DNA of 6,357 nucleotides, taken from assembly GCA_023266075.1 (NCBI GenBank), contig JAHFRX010000089.1, positions 1-6,357 of the forward strand, in the 5' to 3' direction. Each line of letters begins with the position of its first letter. Position 1 is the first letter of the stretch. The position numbers and the translations under genes are program-made. Positions 1 to 6,204 of this stretch are shown piece after piece. Below the pieces are notes generated by a model. The model was not told where the DNA came from, searched no databases, and was given only the letters and a program-made list of their open reading frames with translations. The DNA comes from Legionellaceae bacterium (GTDB taxonomy: Bacteria > Pseudomonadota > Gammaproteobacteria > Legionellales > Legionellaceae).

Positions 1-62
1 AATATGTGTGTACATGTGTAAACTCATCGCTTAAGATCTTTTTTGTAGACGATACAATGATG

Positions 63-67
63 AGGAG
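63..67 (+). promoter_or_regulatory. Ribosome binding site deciding the dnaE start
   Basis: AGGAG lies 4 bases before the ATG at 72, a slightly short but workable spacing. The resulting N-terminus (MQVDFVHLRVH) matches the family, in which only about five residues precede FVHLRVH. The other in-frame ATGs at 6, 57 and 60 have no such site. Confidence 0.7.
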
Positions 68-71
68 TTTG

Positions 72-3000
72 ATGCAAGTCGATTTTGTGCATTTACGCGT
101 ACATACTGAATTTTCATTAATGGATAGTATTATTCGTATTGATGATCTAATGCAATCTGTCAAAAAATCAGGCATGAAAGCGGTTGCGGTGACTGATTTT
201 TGTAATTTGTTTGCAGTGATCAAAAGTTATAAAGCGGCTATCTCGCACCGTATTAAACCATTGATTGGCGCTGATTTCTTATGTGTAATGGCAGAAGATA
301 AACCAGCGTCTACAGTACAGCTCACGGTATTGTGTCAAAATGATGTGGGATATCGTCATCTCACGCGCCTTGTGTCACGCGCTTACGTTGAAGGGCAGTA
401 CCAAGGCCAGCCACGGATTCATCTACAATGGCTGGCGTCATGTCATGAGGGTTTGATTTTGCTCTCTGGTGGTCGCAAAGGGGATATTGGACAGGCATTG
501 CTACAACAAGATAAAGCACGTGCGCTAGCGGCGGCAAAGTACTGGAAAAGTGTGTTTGGAGATAGATTTTATTTAGAGATTCAACGAACAGGGCGTGAAG
601 ATGAGACCCTATATAATACAAGTATTCTTGACATCGCAACGACACTGCAACTACCTTTAGTCGCGACCAATGAAGTTTGTTTTTTAAGCCCAGATTTATT
701 TGATGCCCATGAGGCACGCGTTTGTATTCACCATGGTGAGATACTGGCAGACTCAAAACGAATAAGACGATATAGCCAAGAGCAATATTTGCGATCGATT
801 GAGGATATGCAAGTGTTGTTTAAGGATTTGCCAGAAGCGTTAGAGAATACGGTTGAAATTAGTAAGCGTTGTACCGTGAACCTTACGTTTGGTAAAAATT
901 TTCTACCACAGTTTCCTGTACCCAAAAATTTTACAGATGAGCGATACTTATGTGAGCTTGCAGCGAAAGGCTTGGAACATCGATTGCATCGCATTAAAAT
1001 GTTGAAGACAGAAGTATCAGCAGACGAACTTCAGCATCGTTACGTGGATCGTTTAAAACTAGAGTTAGATGTTATTAATTCGATGGGATTTTCGGGATAT
1101 TTTTTGATTGTGGCTGATTTTGTGCAATGGGCACGTGAGCATGGTGTGCCAGTTGGTCCTGGTCGAGGTTCTGGGGCGGGATCGCTTGTTGCGTATGCTT
1201 TAAAAATCACGGATTTAGACCCATTGGAGTATGATCTGCTGTTTGAGCGATTTTTAAATCCAGAGCGTATTTCCATGCCTGACTTTGATATCGATTTTTG
1301 CATGGAGGGGCGGGATCGTGTGATTGATTATGTAGCACACCGTTATGGCCGCGAAAATGTTTCTCAAATCATTACGTTTGGCACGATGGCAGCAAAAGCG
1401 GTGATACGAGATGTTGGGCGTGTGCTGGGTCATCCGTATGGCTTTGTCGATAAGCTTGCGAAATTAATTCCGTTTGAGCTTGGCATGACACTTGAGCGTG
1501 CATTAGAACAAGAAGAGCAATTGAAAGCACGCTATCAGGAAGAAGAAGACGTTGCTGCTTTATTTAATCTTGCACTGGCATTAGAAGGTATCACTCGGAA
1601 TGCTGGAAAGCATGCAGGAGGTGTGGTGATAGCGCCGTCACCGCTCGTTGATTTTACCGCGGTTTTTTGTGAGGAGGGTTCCGCTCAATGGGTCAGCCAA
1701 TTAGATAAAGACGATGTAGAAGCCGTAGGTTTGGTGAAGTTTGACTTTCTAGGTCTGAGAACACTCACGATTATTGACAATGCGTTGAAAATAATCCACC
1801 AGCAGAACGCGGGAACAGCACCGATTGATATCAGTTATATTCCTATGAATGATGAGGCGACGTTTGCTTTGATCAAGTCTTGCCAGACAACAGCTGTATT
1901 TCAGATTGAGTCGCGTGGAATGAAGGATTTGATTCATCGGTTGCAGCCCGATTGTTTTGAGGAGCTGATAGCACTTGTAGCACTTTTTAGGCCAGGGCCG
2001 TTACAATCAGGCATGGTGGATGATTTTATTGATAGAAAACATGGGCGTGCACGTGTGGAGTATTTGCATCCTGATATCGCTCCTATCTTACGCCCAACGT
2101 ATGGCGTTATTTTGTACCAAGAGCAAGTCATGCAAATCGCACAGGTACTTGCAAGTTATACCTTAGGCGGTGCGGATTTATTAAGACGTGCTATGGGGAA
2201 GAAGAAAGCAGAAGAAATGGCCAACCAAAGAGCTATTTTTACGCAGGGCGCTTCTAAGCGAGGTGTTGAGGAAAAGACTTCGGCAATGATTTTTGACTTG
2301 ATGGAGAAGTTTGCAGGGTATGGTTTTAATAAGTCGCATGCAGCAGTGTATGCGCTACTCTCTTATCAAACAGCATGGCTCAAGGCGCATCATCCTGCCG
2401 CTTTTATGGCAGCAGTACTTTCTGCTGATATGGATAATACGGAAAAAGTGGTTTTACTTTTGAAAGAATGTCGCTCTCTGGGATTAGCCATCATCCCGCC
2501 GTCGATTAAAACAGCAGCGCTTCAGTTTACGGTACGAGATGAAAAAACAATTGTGTACGGTTTAGGTGCGATTAAAGGGTTGGGGGAAGGCGCGATACAG
2601 TCCATTATTGATGCAAGAAAATTGCTTAAAGAAGGTGATGGTTTGTTTGAGCTTTGTCAATATGTTGACCTGCGTCGTGTCAATCGTCGTGTTTTTGAAG
2701 TATTAATTAAGAGTGGCGCTTTAGATGATTTTAAGATAGAGCGAGCCGTGATGTTTGCGGCGCTCGGAGTGGCGATAGAGCAAGGTGGTGAGTATCATCA
2801 CGCGCAACAACATCAACAAACAAGTTTATTTGAGCATTGGGATGAATTGGCGCGCTTGGATTACCCTGTAGTGAAGCCATGGACGTTAGAAGCGTGCTTA
2901 AATGCTGAAAAAGAGACACTTGGTTTTTATTTAAGTGGCCACCCGATTGATATTTATCAGCAAGAATTTAAAGCAGTGGTGGTGCCTTTTGCCAAGCTCA

Positions 3001-3515
3001 ATCAAAAGATGAGTAAGAGAGCGACTATTTGTGGCATTGTAGCGAATATTCGCCGCGTGATGACGAAACGAGGTAAATCGCTTGTGATTTTGTCTTTAGA
3101 GGACACCTCAGAACGCATGGATGTTGTGGTTTTTTCAGAAGTGTATGAGGCGAGTGCTTTAATGATTGAACTTCATCAGCCGTTGGTTGTGAATTGTGAG
3201 CTTTCACATGATGCTTACACGGGTGGTCTAAAGCTCATGGCGCAAGAGATTTTTTCTATTGCACATGCTAGAGCACATTTTGCGCAATATATGAAATTAA
3301 TATTGACATCTGATGTTGAAGTTGAGCGTGTACATGCACTATTAACAGCGCATCCAGGAACTTGTGATGTACAGTTTTGGTATGCGAACACATCTGCGCA
3401 AACACGTCTTTCAGTGCCAAAATCATGGCGTGTTTTACCGAATGATACTTTACTTGAAAATCTAGCACTTTCTCATGGTGTTCGTGTTCAAGTTTGTTAT
3501 GAGGATGAGAGATAG
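72..3515 (+). CDS. dnaE: DNA polymerase III alpha subunit (DnaE1 type)
   Basis: This is the catalytic subunit of the replicative DNA polymerase, acting in the cytoplasm with the beta clamp, the epsilon proofreader and the tau clamp loader. Read from the ATG at 72 it is 1147 residues, close to the 1160 of E. coli. Visible parts in order: a PHP domain (about 5-280) opening with FVHLRVHTEFS; the VGPGRGSGAGS nucleotide-binding loop (about 361-371); palm motif PDFDIDF with catalytic Asp406 and Asp408; the third catalytic Asp558 in LVKFDFLGLRTL; finger motifs FRPGPLQSGM and GYGFNKSH; a helix-hairpin-helix (about 826-849, GLGAIKGLGEG); clamp-binding QTSLF (916-920); an OB fold (about 984-1060); and a C-terminal tau-binding region. 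The PHP metal ligands are degenerate as in E. coli (HLRVH, TDF), so proofreading should come from a separate DnaQ. In-frame ATGs at 6, 57 and 60 lack a ribosome binding site and would add residues the family does not have. Confidence 0.98.
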   Translation: MQVDFVHLRVHTEFSLMDSIIRIDDLMQSVKKSGMKAVAVTDFCNLFAVIKSYKAAISHRIKPLIGADFLCVMAEDKPASTVQLTVLCQNDVGYRHLTRLVSRAYVEGQYQGQPRIHLQWLASCHEGLILLSGGRKGDIGQALLQQDKARALAAAKYWKSVFGDRFYLEIQRTGREDETLYNTSILDIATTLQLPLVATNEVCFLSPDLFDAHEARVCIHHGEILADSKRIRRYSQEQYLRSIEDMQVLFKDLPEALENTVEISKRCTVNLTFGKNFLPQFPVPKNFTDERYLCELAAKGLEHRLHRIKMLKTEVSADELQHRYVDRLKLELDVINSMGFSGYFLIVADFVQWAREHGVPVGPGRGSGAGSLVAYALKITDLDPLEYDLLFERFLNPERISMPDFDIDFCMEGRDRVIDYVAHRYGRENVSQIITFGTMAAKAVIRDVGRVLGHPYGFVDKLAKLIPFELGMTLERALEQEEQLKARYQEEEDVAALFNLALALEGITRNAGKHAGGVVIAPSPLVDFTAVFCEEGSAQWVSQLDKDDVEAVGLVKFDFLGLRTLTIIDNALKIIHQQNAGTAPIDISYIPMNDEATFALIKSCQTTAVFQIESRGMKDLIHRLQPDCFEELIALVALFRPGPLQSGMVDDFIDRKHGRARVEYLHPDIAPILRPTYGVILYQEQVMQIAQVLASYTLGGADLLRRAMGKKKAEEMANQRAIFTQGASKRGVEEKTSAMIFDLMEKFAGYGFNKSHAAVYALLSYQTAWLKAHHPAAFMAAVLSADMDNTEKVVLLLKECRSLGLAIIPPSIKTAALQFTVRDEKTIVYGLGAIKGLGEGAIQSIIDARKLLKEGDGLFELCQYVDLRRVNRRVFEVLIKSGALDDFKIERAVMFAALGVAIEQGGEYHHAQQHQQTSLFEHWDELARLDYPVVKPWTLEACLNAEKETLGFYLSGHPIDIYQQEFKAVVVPFAKLNQKMSKRATICGIVANIRRVMTKRGKSLVILSLEDTSERMDVVVFSEVYEASALMIELHQPLVVNCELSHDAYTGGLKLMAQEIFSIAHARAHFAQYMKLILTSDVEVERVHALLTAHPGTCDVQFWYANTSAQTRLSVPKSWRVLPNDTLLENLALSHGVRVQVCYEDER

Positions 3516-3516
3516 A

Positions 3517-4128
3517 ATGAGACGATTGAATATACCCCAGAAATTTCAAAATGCGATTTTCATGTTGATGATGTTGCTATTATGCATCGGTGTTGCCTCC
3601 GCTAAAAGCTCAAAAGAAGAATATTATCGTTCGTTTTGGTATCCAGACTATCATGGTGAGCGCTTAGCATATTGTAATAAAGATGAGACAACATGTGGGG
3701 AGCCCATCGCAAATGCCTATTGTAAAGTGTTAGGGTATAGCAAAATAGAAAATTATCGTATTGAGCATCATGTGGGGCGCGTTCATTATTTTGAAAATGA
3801 AGGAGAGTGTACTGGCTGGAAATGTGATGGGTTTTTGTTTATCGATTGTCAGGGGCGTTTTAAAGACACACCTCATTTAGCTTATCAGTATCGAATGAAA
3901 GAATTTAATTATCCTCGTTTTGAGCATCACCGTGTTGACTGGTGTTATCAAGAAAAACAAGCATGCGGAAAGCGTGCGGCTTATGCTTTTTGTCGTAAGA
4001 TGGCTTATAGTGATACGCAGTCTTTCGAAGAAGACAGCAAAGCACAGGCCACTAAAACGCTCGGTGACCATGTGCTTTGCTATGGTAAAATGTGCAAAGG
4101 GTTTAAACGCATTACCTGTAAGCGCTAA
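3517..4128 (+). CDS. Secreted protein with two tandem six-cysteine domains, unknown function
   Basis: I do not recognise a named gene. Read from the ATG at 3517 it has 203 residues. Residues 1-29 look like a Sec signal peptide: basic start (MRRLN), hydrophobic core AIFMLMMLLLCIGV and an A-S-A cleavage site before Lys30, so the product is probably periplasmic or exported. The mature part holds 12 cysteines in two sets: 53, 60, 69, 98, 103, 111 and 143, 150, 159, 188, 193, 201. The spacing is identical, the second copy lying exactly 90 residues later. Each copy reads roughly F-x-Y-P...R...(Y/W)C...CG...A-x-A-x-C...YS...C...C-x-GF-x-x-I-x-C. Disulfides are likely. From memory, the pattern resembles an uncharacterised cysteine domain of some plant and bacterial secreted proteins; this is unchecked. 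The ATG follows the dnaE stop by one base, suggesting cotranscription. ATGs at 3499 and 3505 are alternative starts inside dnaE; 3517 is preferred because it gives the cleanest signal peptide and has GAGGATGAGA upstream. Confidence 0.8.
   Translation: MRRLNIPQKFQNAIFMLMMLLLCIGVASAKSSKEEYYRSFWYPDYHGERLAYCNKDETTCGEPIANAYCKVLGYSKIENYRIEHHVGRVHYFENEGECTGWKCDGFLFIDCQGRFKDTPHLAYQYRMKEFNYPRFEHHRVDWCYQEKQACGKRAAYAFCRKMAYSDTQSFEEDSKAQATKTLGDHVLCYGKMCKGFKRITCKR
3634..3849 (+). repeat. Six-cysteine domain, copy 1
   Basis: This covers residues 40-111 of the secreted protein. Cysteines sit at 53, 60, 69, 98, 103 and 111, giving steps of 7, 9, 29, 5 and 8. It aligns without gaps to the second copy, with 19 identical positions of 72 by hand count: all six cysteines plus F, Y, P, R, G, A, A, Y, S, G, G, F and I. 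The loop between the third and fourth cysteines is the most divergent part. Confidence 0.8.
3904..4119 (+). repeat. Six-cysteine domain, copy 2
   Basis: This covers residues 130-201, offset exactly 90 residues (270 bases) from copy 1, with the same cysteine steps of 7, 9, 29, 5 and 8. It has the fuller core RVDWC...CG...AAYAFC and ends CKGFKRITC almost at the C-terminus. The 18 residues between the copies (112-129) form a linker. Low protein identity with strict spacing points to an old duplication held by disulfide structure. Confidence 0.8.
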
Positions 4129-4129
4129 T

Positions 4130-4360
4130 TTATTCTTTTTTCTCATCGGTTGCAGATTCTGACGCAGCCGCTTTATCAACTTTTTCAGCTTTTGCGGTCT
4201 TTGGCTCTTTAGCACAAGTACCTGTGGGGCATTCTTCGGCCCTTTTTTGCTTATACATATCGACAATTTCGCCTACACTGCTTTTAACATCTTTAAATAA
4301 TTTGGTTGCCATTGTCGTTATTTCATTGAAATCTGGCATTTTAGATTTAAAATCACTCAT
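4130..4360 (-). CDS. Small charged protein with CPTGTC motif, unknown function
   Basis: I do not recognise this gene. It encodes 76 residues starting MSDFKSKMPDF. The first 42 or so residues look helical and amphipathic (ATKLFKDVKSSVGEIVDMYK); then comes CPTGTC (Cys44, Cys49), and the last 25 residues are a Lys/Ala/Glu/Ser tail likely to be disordered. There is no signal peptide or membrane segment, so it is probably cytoplasmic. The cysteine pair could bind a metal or form a redox pair, but nothing shows which. The start at 4360 is chosen over the in-frame ATG at 4399 because a GGAG lies 7 bases before it. The gene converges on the secreted cysteine protein (one base between stops) and diverges from pabB. 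Start support, a suitable -10 and sensible composition argue for a real gene. Confidence 0.72.
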   Translation of the reverse strand: MSDFKSKMPDFNEITTMATKLFKDVKSSVGEIVDMYKQKRAEECPTGTCAKEPKTAKAEKVDKAAASESATDEKKE

Positions 4361-4367
4361 GATCTGA

Positions 4368-4371
4368 CTCC
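4368..4371 (-). promoter_or_regulatory. Ribosome binding site for the small minus-strand gene
   Basis: On the minus strand GGAG (CTCC on the plus strand) lies 7 bases before the ATG at 4360. This spacing favours that start over the upstream ATG at 4399, which would add 13 residues with no matching site. Confidence 0.65.
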
Positions 4372-4400
4372 ATCTGTGTAAAGAGACACCTCTAATCACA

Positions 4401-4406
4401 AGTATA
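4401..4406 (-). promoter_or_regulatory. Possible -10 element for the small minus-strand gene
   Basis: The minus strand reads TATACT here (5 of 6 to TATAAT), which would place the transcript start near 4394 and leave a leader of about 35 bases containing the GGAG. No good -35 exists at 16-18 bases; the best candidate is TGTTCA over 4423-4428, with 3 of 6 matches. The call rests on the -10 and on the need for a promoter in this divergent gap. Confidence 0.35.
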
Positions 4407-4421
4407 GACGAAAAAAAGTAA

Positions 4422-5567
4422 ATGAACAGAATAAATAAAGAAGCGTATATTTTTTTAGAGGACTGTACTTCTCGTGCGGACTTATCTTCATTGCTCTTTA
4501 AAAATCAAATAGAAGAAGTGGTCGCATGGACGCTTTCTGAGCTGTATGAGGCCTTGGCTGTACTTCGAGCTTGGCAAAAAAAAGGCTTTTATGTCGTAGG
4601 GTTTGTGAGTTACGATGCGGGGTTATTGTTTCAGGATTTAGTCCTGACGAGAACGTCGACACTTCCATTATTACATTTTATTGCATATCAAGACATGGTG
4701 AAGCAAAGTAAACAAGCACTTCTTGTGTCAGAAAAAAAACAATTTGAGTTAAAAAATCTTGTATTACAATGGACGCAGCAAGAATATCGACATGCATTTG
4801 ATGAAGTGAGGCGACATATTGAGTACGGAGACACGTATCAAGTGAATTTAACCTCTCAGTATCATTTTGATTTTCAAGGTGATGTGCGAAGCTTGTATCA
4901 AGCCTTACGTGAAGAGCAAGAGGTCGCGTACTCAGGATTACTATTGTTTCCTGATTATCAAATTCTGACATTATCGCCGGAGTTATTTTTTTCAAAAAAA
5001 GGCAATAAACTCAAAACAAAGCCAATGAAGGGTACGATCCAAAGAGGGGCGACGGATGCTTTGGATGATGCAAATAAACAGTGGTTATTGCAAGATGAAA
5101 AATCAAAAGCTGAAAATACAATGATTGTGGATTTGTTGCGAAATGATATGTCAAAAATTTCTGTACCAGGGAGTGTTGTCGTTTCAGCGCTGTTGGAAAT
5201 TGAGAGTTACAAAACTGTACATCAAATGACTTCAACGATTGAAAGTGACGTGGCTGCTGACATTGATTTTGTGACACTCCTGCGAGCTCTTTTTCCCTGT
5301 GGCTCTATCACAGGAGCACCTAAAAAGCGAACAATGGAAATTATTCAAGCGGTCGAAGCGGCATCAAGAGGGCTCTATACGGGAACGATTGGTTATATTT
5401 TGCCAAATAATGACATGTGTTTTAGTGTGGCGATTCGTACACTTGTGATTCAAAATGGGCGTGGAGAGCTTGGGTTGGGAGGCGGCATTGTGTATGATTC
5501 TACAGCAAATGATGAATACGATGAGTTAAAGCTCAAAGGGAAGTTTTTCACAGGAGTGATGCGTTGA
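4422..5567 (+). CDS. pabB: Aminodeoxychorismate synthase component I (PabB)
   Basis: This subunit converts chorismate and ammonia to 4-amino-4-deoxychorismate, the step before p-aminobenzoate in folate synthesis; the ammonia comes from PabA. It has 381 residues, a short form of the family with an abbreviated N-terminal part (FVSYDAG at 61-67). The chorismate-binding domain shows YQVNLT (139-144), SPELFF (185-190), KPMKGT (200-205), KAENTMIVDLLRND (229-242), His267 in the usual HxxST context, FPCGSITGAPK (291-301), AIRT (337-340), GLGGGIVYDS (351-360) and a C-terminal E-x-x-L-K helix (368-372). Lys203 in KPMKGT is the diagnostic residue: aminodeoxychorismate synthases carry Lys here, anthranilate synthases usually Ala (PIAGT). 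This, with the adjacent amidotransferase, favours PabB over TrpE. The ATG at 4422 has only an A-rich stretch before it and no clear Shine-Dalgarno site. The stop overlaps the pabA start. Confidence 0.93.
   Translation: MNRINKEAYIFLEDCTSRADLSSLLFKNQIEEVVAWTLSELYEALAVLRAWQKKGFYVVGFVSYDAGLLFQDLVLTRTSTLPLLHFIAYQDMVKQSKQALLVSEKKQFELKNLVLQWTQQEYRHAFDEVRRHIEYGDTYQVNLTSQYHFDFQGDVRSLYQALREEQEVAYSGLLLFPDYQILTLSPELFFSKKGNKLKTKPMKGTIQRGATDALDDANKQWLLQDEKSKAENTMIVDLLRNDMSKISVPGSVVVSALLEIESYKTVHQMTSTIESDVAADIDFVTLLRALFPCGSITGAPKKRTMEIIQAVEAASRGLYTGTIGYILPNNDMCFSVAIRTLVIQNGRGELGLGGGIVYDSTANDEYDELKLKGKFFTGVMR
5552..5556 (+). promoter_or_regulatory. Ribosome binding site supporting the TTG start of pabA
   Basis: AGGAG lies inside the last pabB codons, 7 bases before the TTG at 5564. 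It is a strong, well-placed site and is the main reason to accept a TTG initiation codon here. Confidence 0.75.
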
Positions 5568-6163
5568 GTCGGTTATTGATTGTCGATCATGATGATTCAT
5601 TTACGGATACGATTGCGAGTTATTTTGTGCAGTTACATGTAGCCACGGACATCATTCACTATCTTGATCCGATACTCCTTGATTTGGAAGCACTCGATCC
5701 TTTGGCTATTGTGTTATCACCAGGTCCTGGGCATCCTGCTGAAGTGAGGCAAACACTAACATTGATACAAAAATACTATCGCCATTACCCTATATTAGGT
5801 ATATGTCTTGGTATGCAAGCGATTGCAATGGCGTTGGGAGGACGAGTGATTCCTGCATTGGAAGTGATGCATGGGAAAGTGTCCCGTATTTATCATCAAG
5901 ATACAGGGCTATTTCAAAGGTTGCCTAACCCTTTTCATGCGACACGATATCACTCGTTGATGGTTGATGAGACAACGTTGGCGTCAACTCTCGTGATAGA
6001 TGCTTGGGTAGTCTTTCAATGTGAAAGACGTATACCGATGAGTATTACGCATACCAATTACCCCGTCTTTGGTGTGCAGTTTCACCCCGAGGCAATTTTA
6101 TCGGAGCATGGGTTTGCTGTGTTGGCACGATTCTTGGAGTTAACGCTTGATAACGAGCGTTAA
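5564..6163 (+). CDS. pabA: Aminodeoxychorismate synthase component II, glutamine amidotransferase (PabA)
   Basis: This class I glutamine amidotransferase hydrolyses glutamine and passes ammonia to PabB. It has 199 residues, the normal size for PabA/TrpG. Motifs in order: LLIVDHDDSFT at the N-terminus, oxyanion loop SPGPG (52-56), nucleophile elbow GICLGMQ with Cys81, HGK (103-105), RYHSL (128-132) and GVQFHPE with His174 and Glu176, so the Cys-His-Glu triad is complete. The start is TTG at 5564, overlapping the pabB stop as TTGA, which implies translational coupling and balanced amounts of the two subunits. Sequence alone does not separate PabA from TrpG; the assignment rests on linkage to pabB. 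It could serve anthranilate synthase as well if the genome lacks a separate trpG. Confidence 0.93.
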   Translation: MSRLLIVDHDDSFTDTIASYFVQLHVATDIIHYLDPILLDLEALDPLAIVLSPGPGHPAEVRQTLTLIQKYYRHYPILGICLGMQAIAMALGGRVIPALEVMHGKVSRIYHQDTGLFQRLPNPFHATRYHSLMVDETTLASTLVIDAWVVFQCERRIPMSITHTNYPVFGVQFHPEAILSEHGFAVLARFLELTLDNER

Positions 6164-6170
6164 CTCTTTT
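6137..6170 (+). terminator. Rho-independent terminator after pabBA
   Basis: Perfect 11-base arms GAGTTAACGCT (6137-6147) and AGCGTTAACTC (6156-6166) can extend inward by a G-U and a G-C pair, giving a 13-pair stem with loop ATAA, followed by TTTT (6167-6170). The pabA stop TAA (6161-6163) lies within the right arm, so the hairpin is built partly from the last pabA codons. The T run is short, so termination may be incomplete. The reverse direction has no T run after the stem. Confidence 0.75.
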
Positions 6171-6175
6171 ACTAT
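6147..6175 (+). promoter_or_regulatory. Possible sigma70 promoter for the gene at 6205
   Basis: TTGATA (6147-6152, 5 of 6 to TTGACA) and TACTAT (6170-6175, 4 of 6 to TATAAT) are separated by 17 bases. Transcription would begin near 6182, with a leader of about 23 bases. The -35 falls at the tip of the terminator hairpin, so one short segment may end one unit and start the next. This is a consensus match only. Confidence 0.35.
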
Positions 6176-6204
6176 GAGAGATATTGCTTAAAAAGTAAGA
6201 CCTC

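Noticed and set aside
31..58. TTAAGA (31-36), 16-base spacer, TACAAT (53-58), a possible promoter just before dnaE.
   Set aside because: Transcription would start near 65, inside the AGGAG needed for the chosen dnaE start, so it is unlikely to serve this gene. The true promoter is probably upstream of the window.
6..71. Upstream extension of dnaE to the ATG at 6, adding 22 residues.
   Set aside because: There is no ribosome binding site for it, the added residues do not match the DnaE family, and the ATG at 72 has AGGAG and the expected N-terminus.
2785..2826. His/Gln-rich stretch of dnaE (HHAQQHQQ), considered as a repeat insertion.
   Set aside because: It sits just before the QTSLF clamp motif, in the naturally variable linker of the family.
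361..3549. Several open frames of 60-131 codons on the minus strand across dnaE.
   Set aside because: They are antisense to a strongly conserved gene, lack recognisable motifs and have low-complexity or unlikely compositions; they are shadows of the dnaE reading frame.
4101..4126. Palindromes GTTTAAAC (4101-4108) and AGCGCT (4121-4126) near the convergent junction, considered as a terminator or operator.
   Set aside because: They are short, have no loop or suitable T run and lie within coding sequence.
3920..4162. Plus-strand frame of 80 codons inside the secreted cysteine gene.
   Set aside because: It is an alternate frame through the second cysteine repeat, whose cysteine spacing shows which frame is selected.
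3877..4266. Minus-strand frame of 129 codons overlapping both the secreted cysteine gene and the small minus-strand gene.
   Set aside because: It runs in a different frame through two better-supported genes and has a lysine-rich, motif-free translation.
4376..4395. Short inverted repeats GTGT...ACAC and AGAG-ACAC-CTCT in the divergent gap, considered as an operator.
   Set aside because: Arms of four bases are expected by chance, and no known regulator site is matched.
4422..5567. Possibility that this gene is anthranilate synthase TrpE or isochorismate synthase.
   Set aside because: KPMKGT carries the Lys typical of aminodeoxychorismate synthase, the length fits short PabB, and the gene is coupled to a PabA-type amidotransferase.
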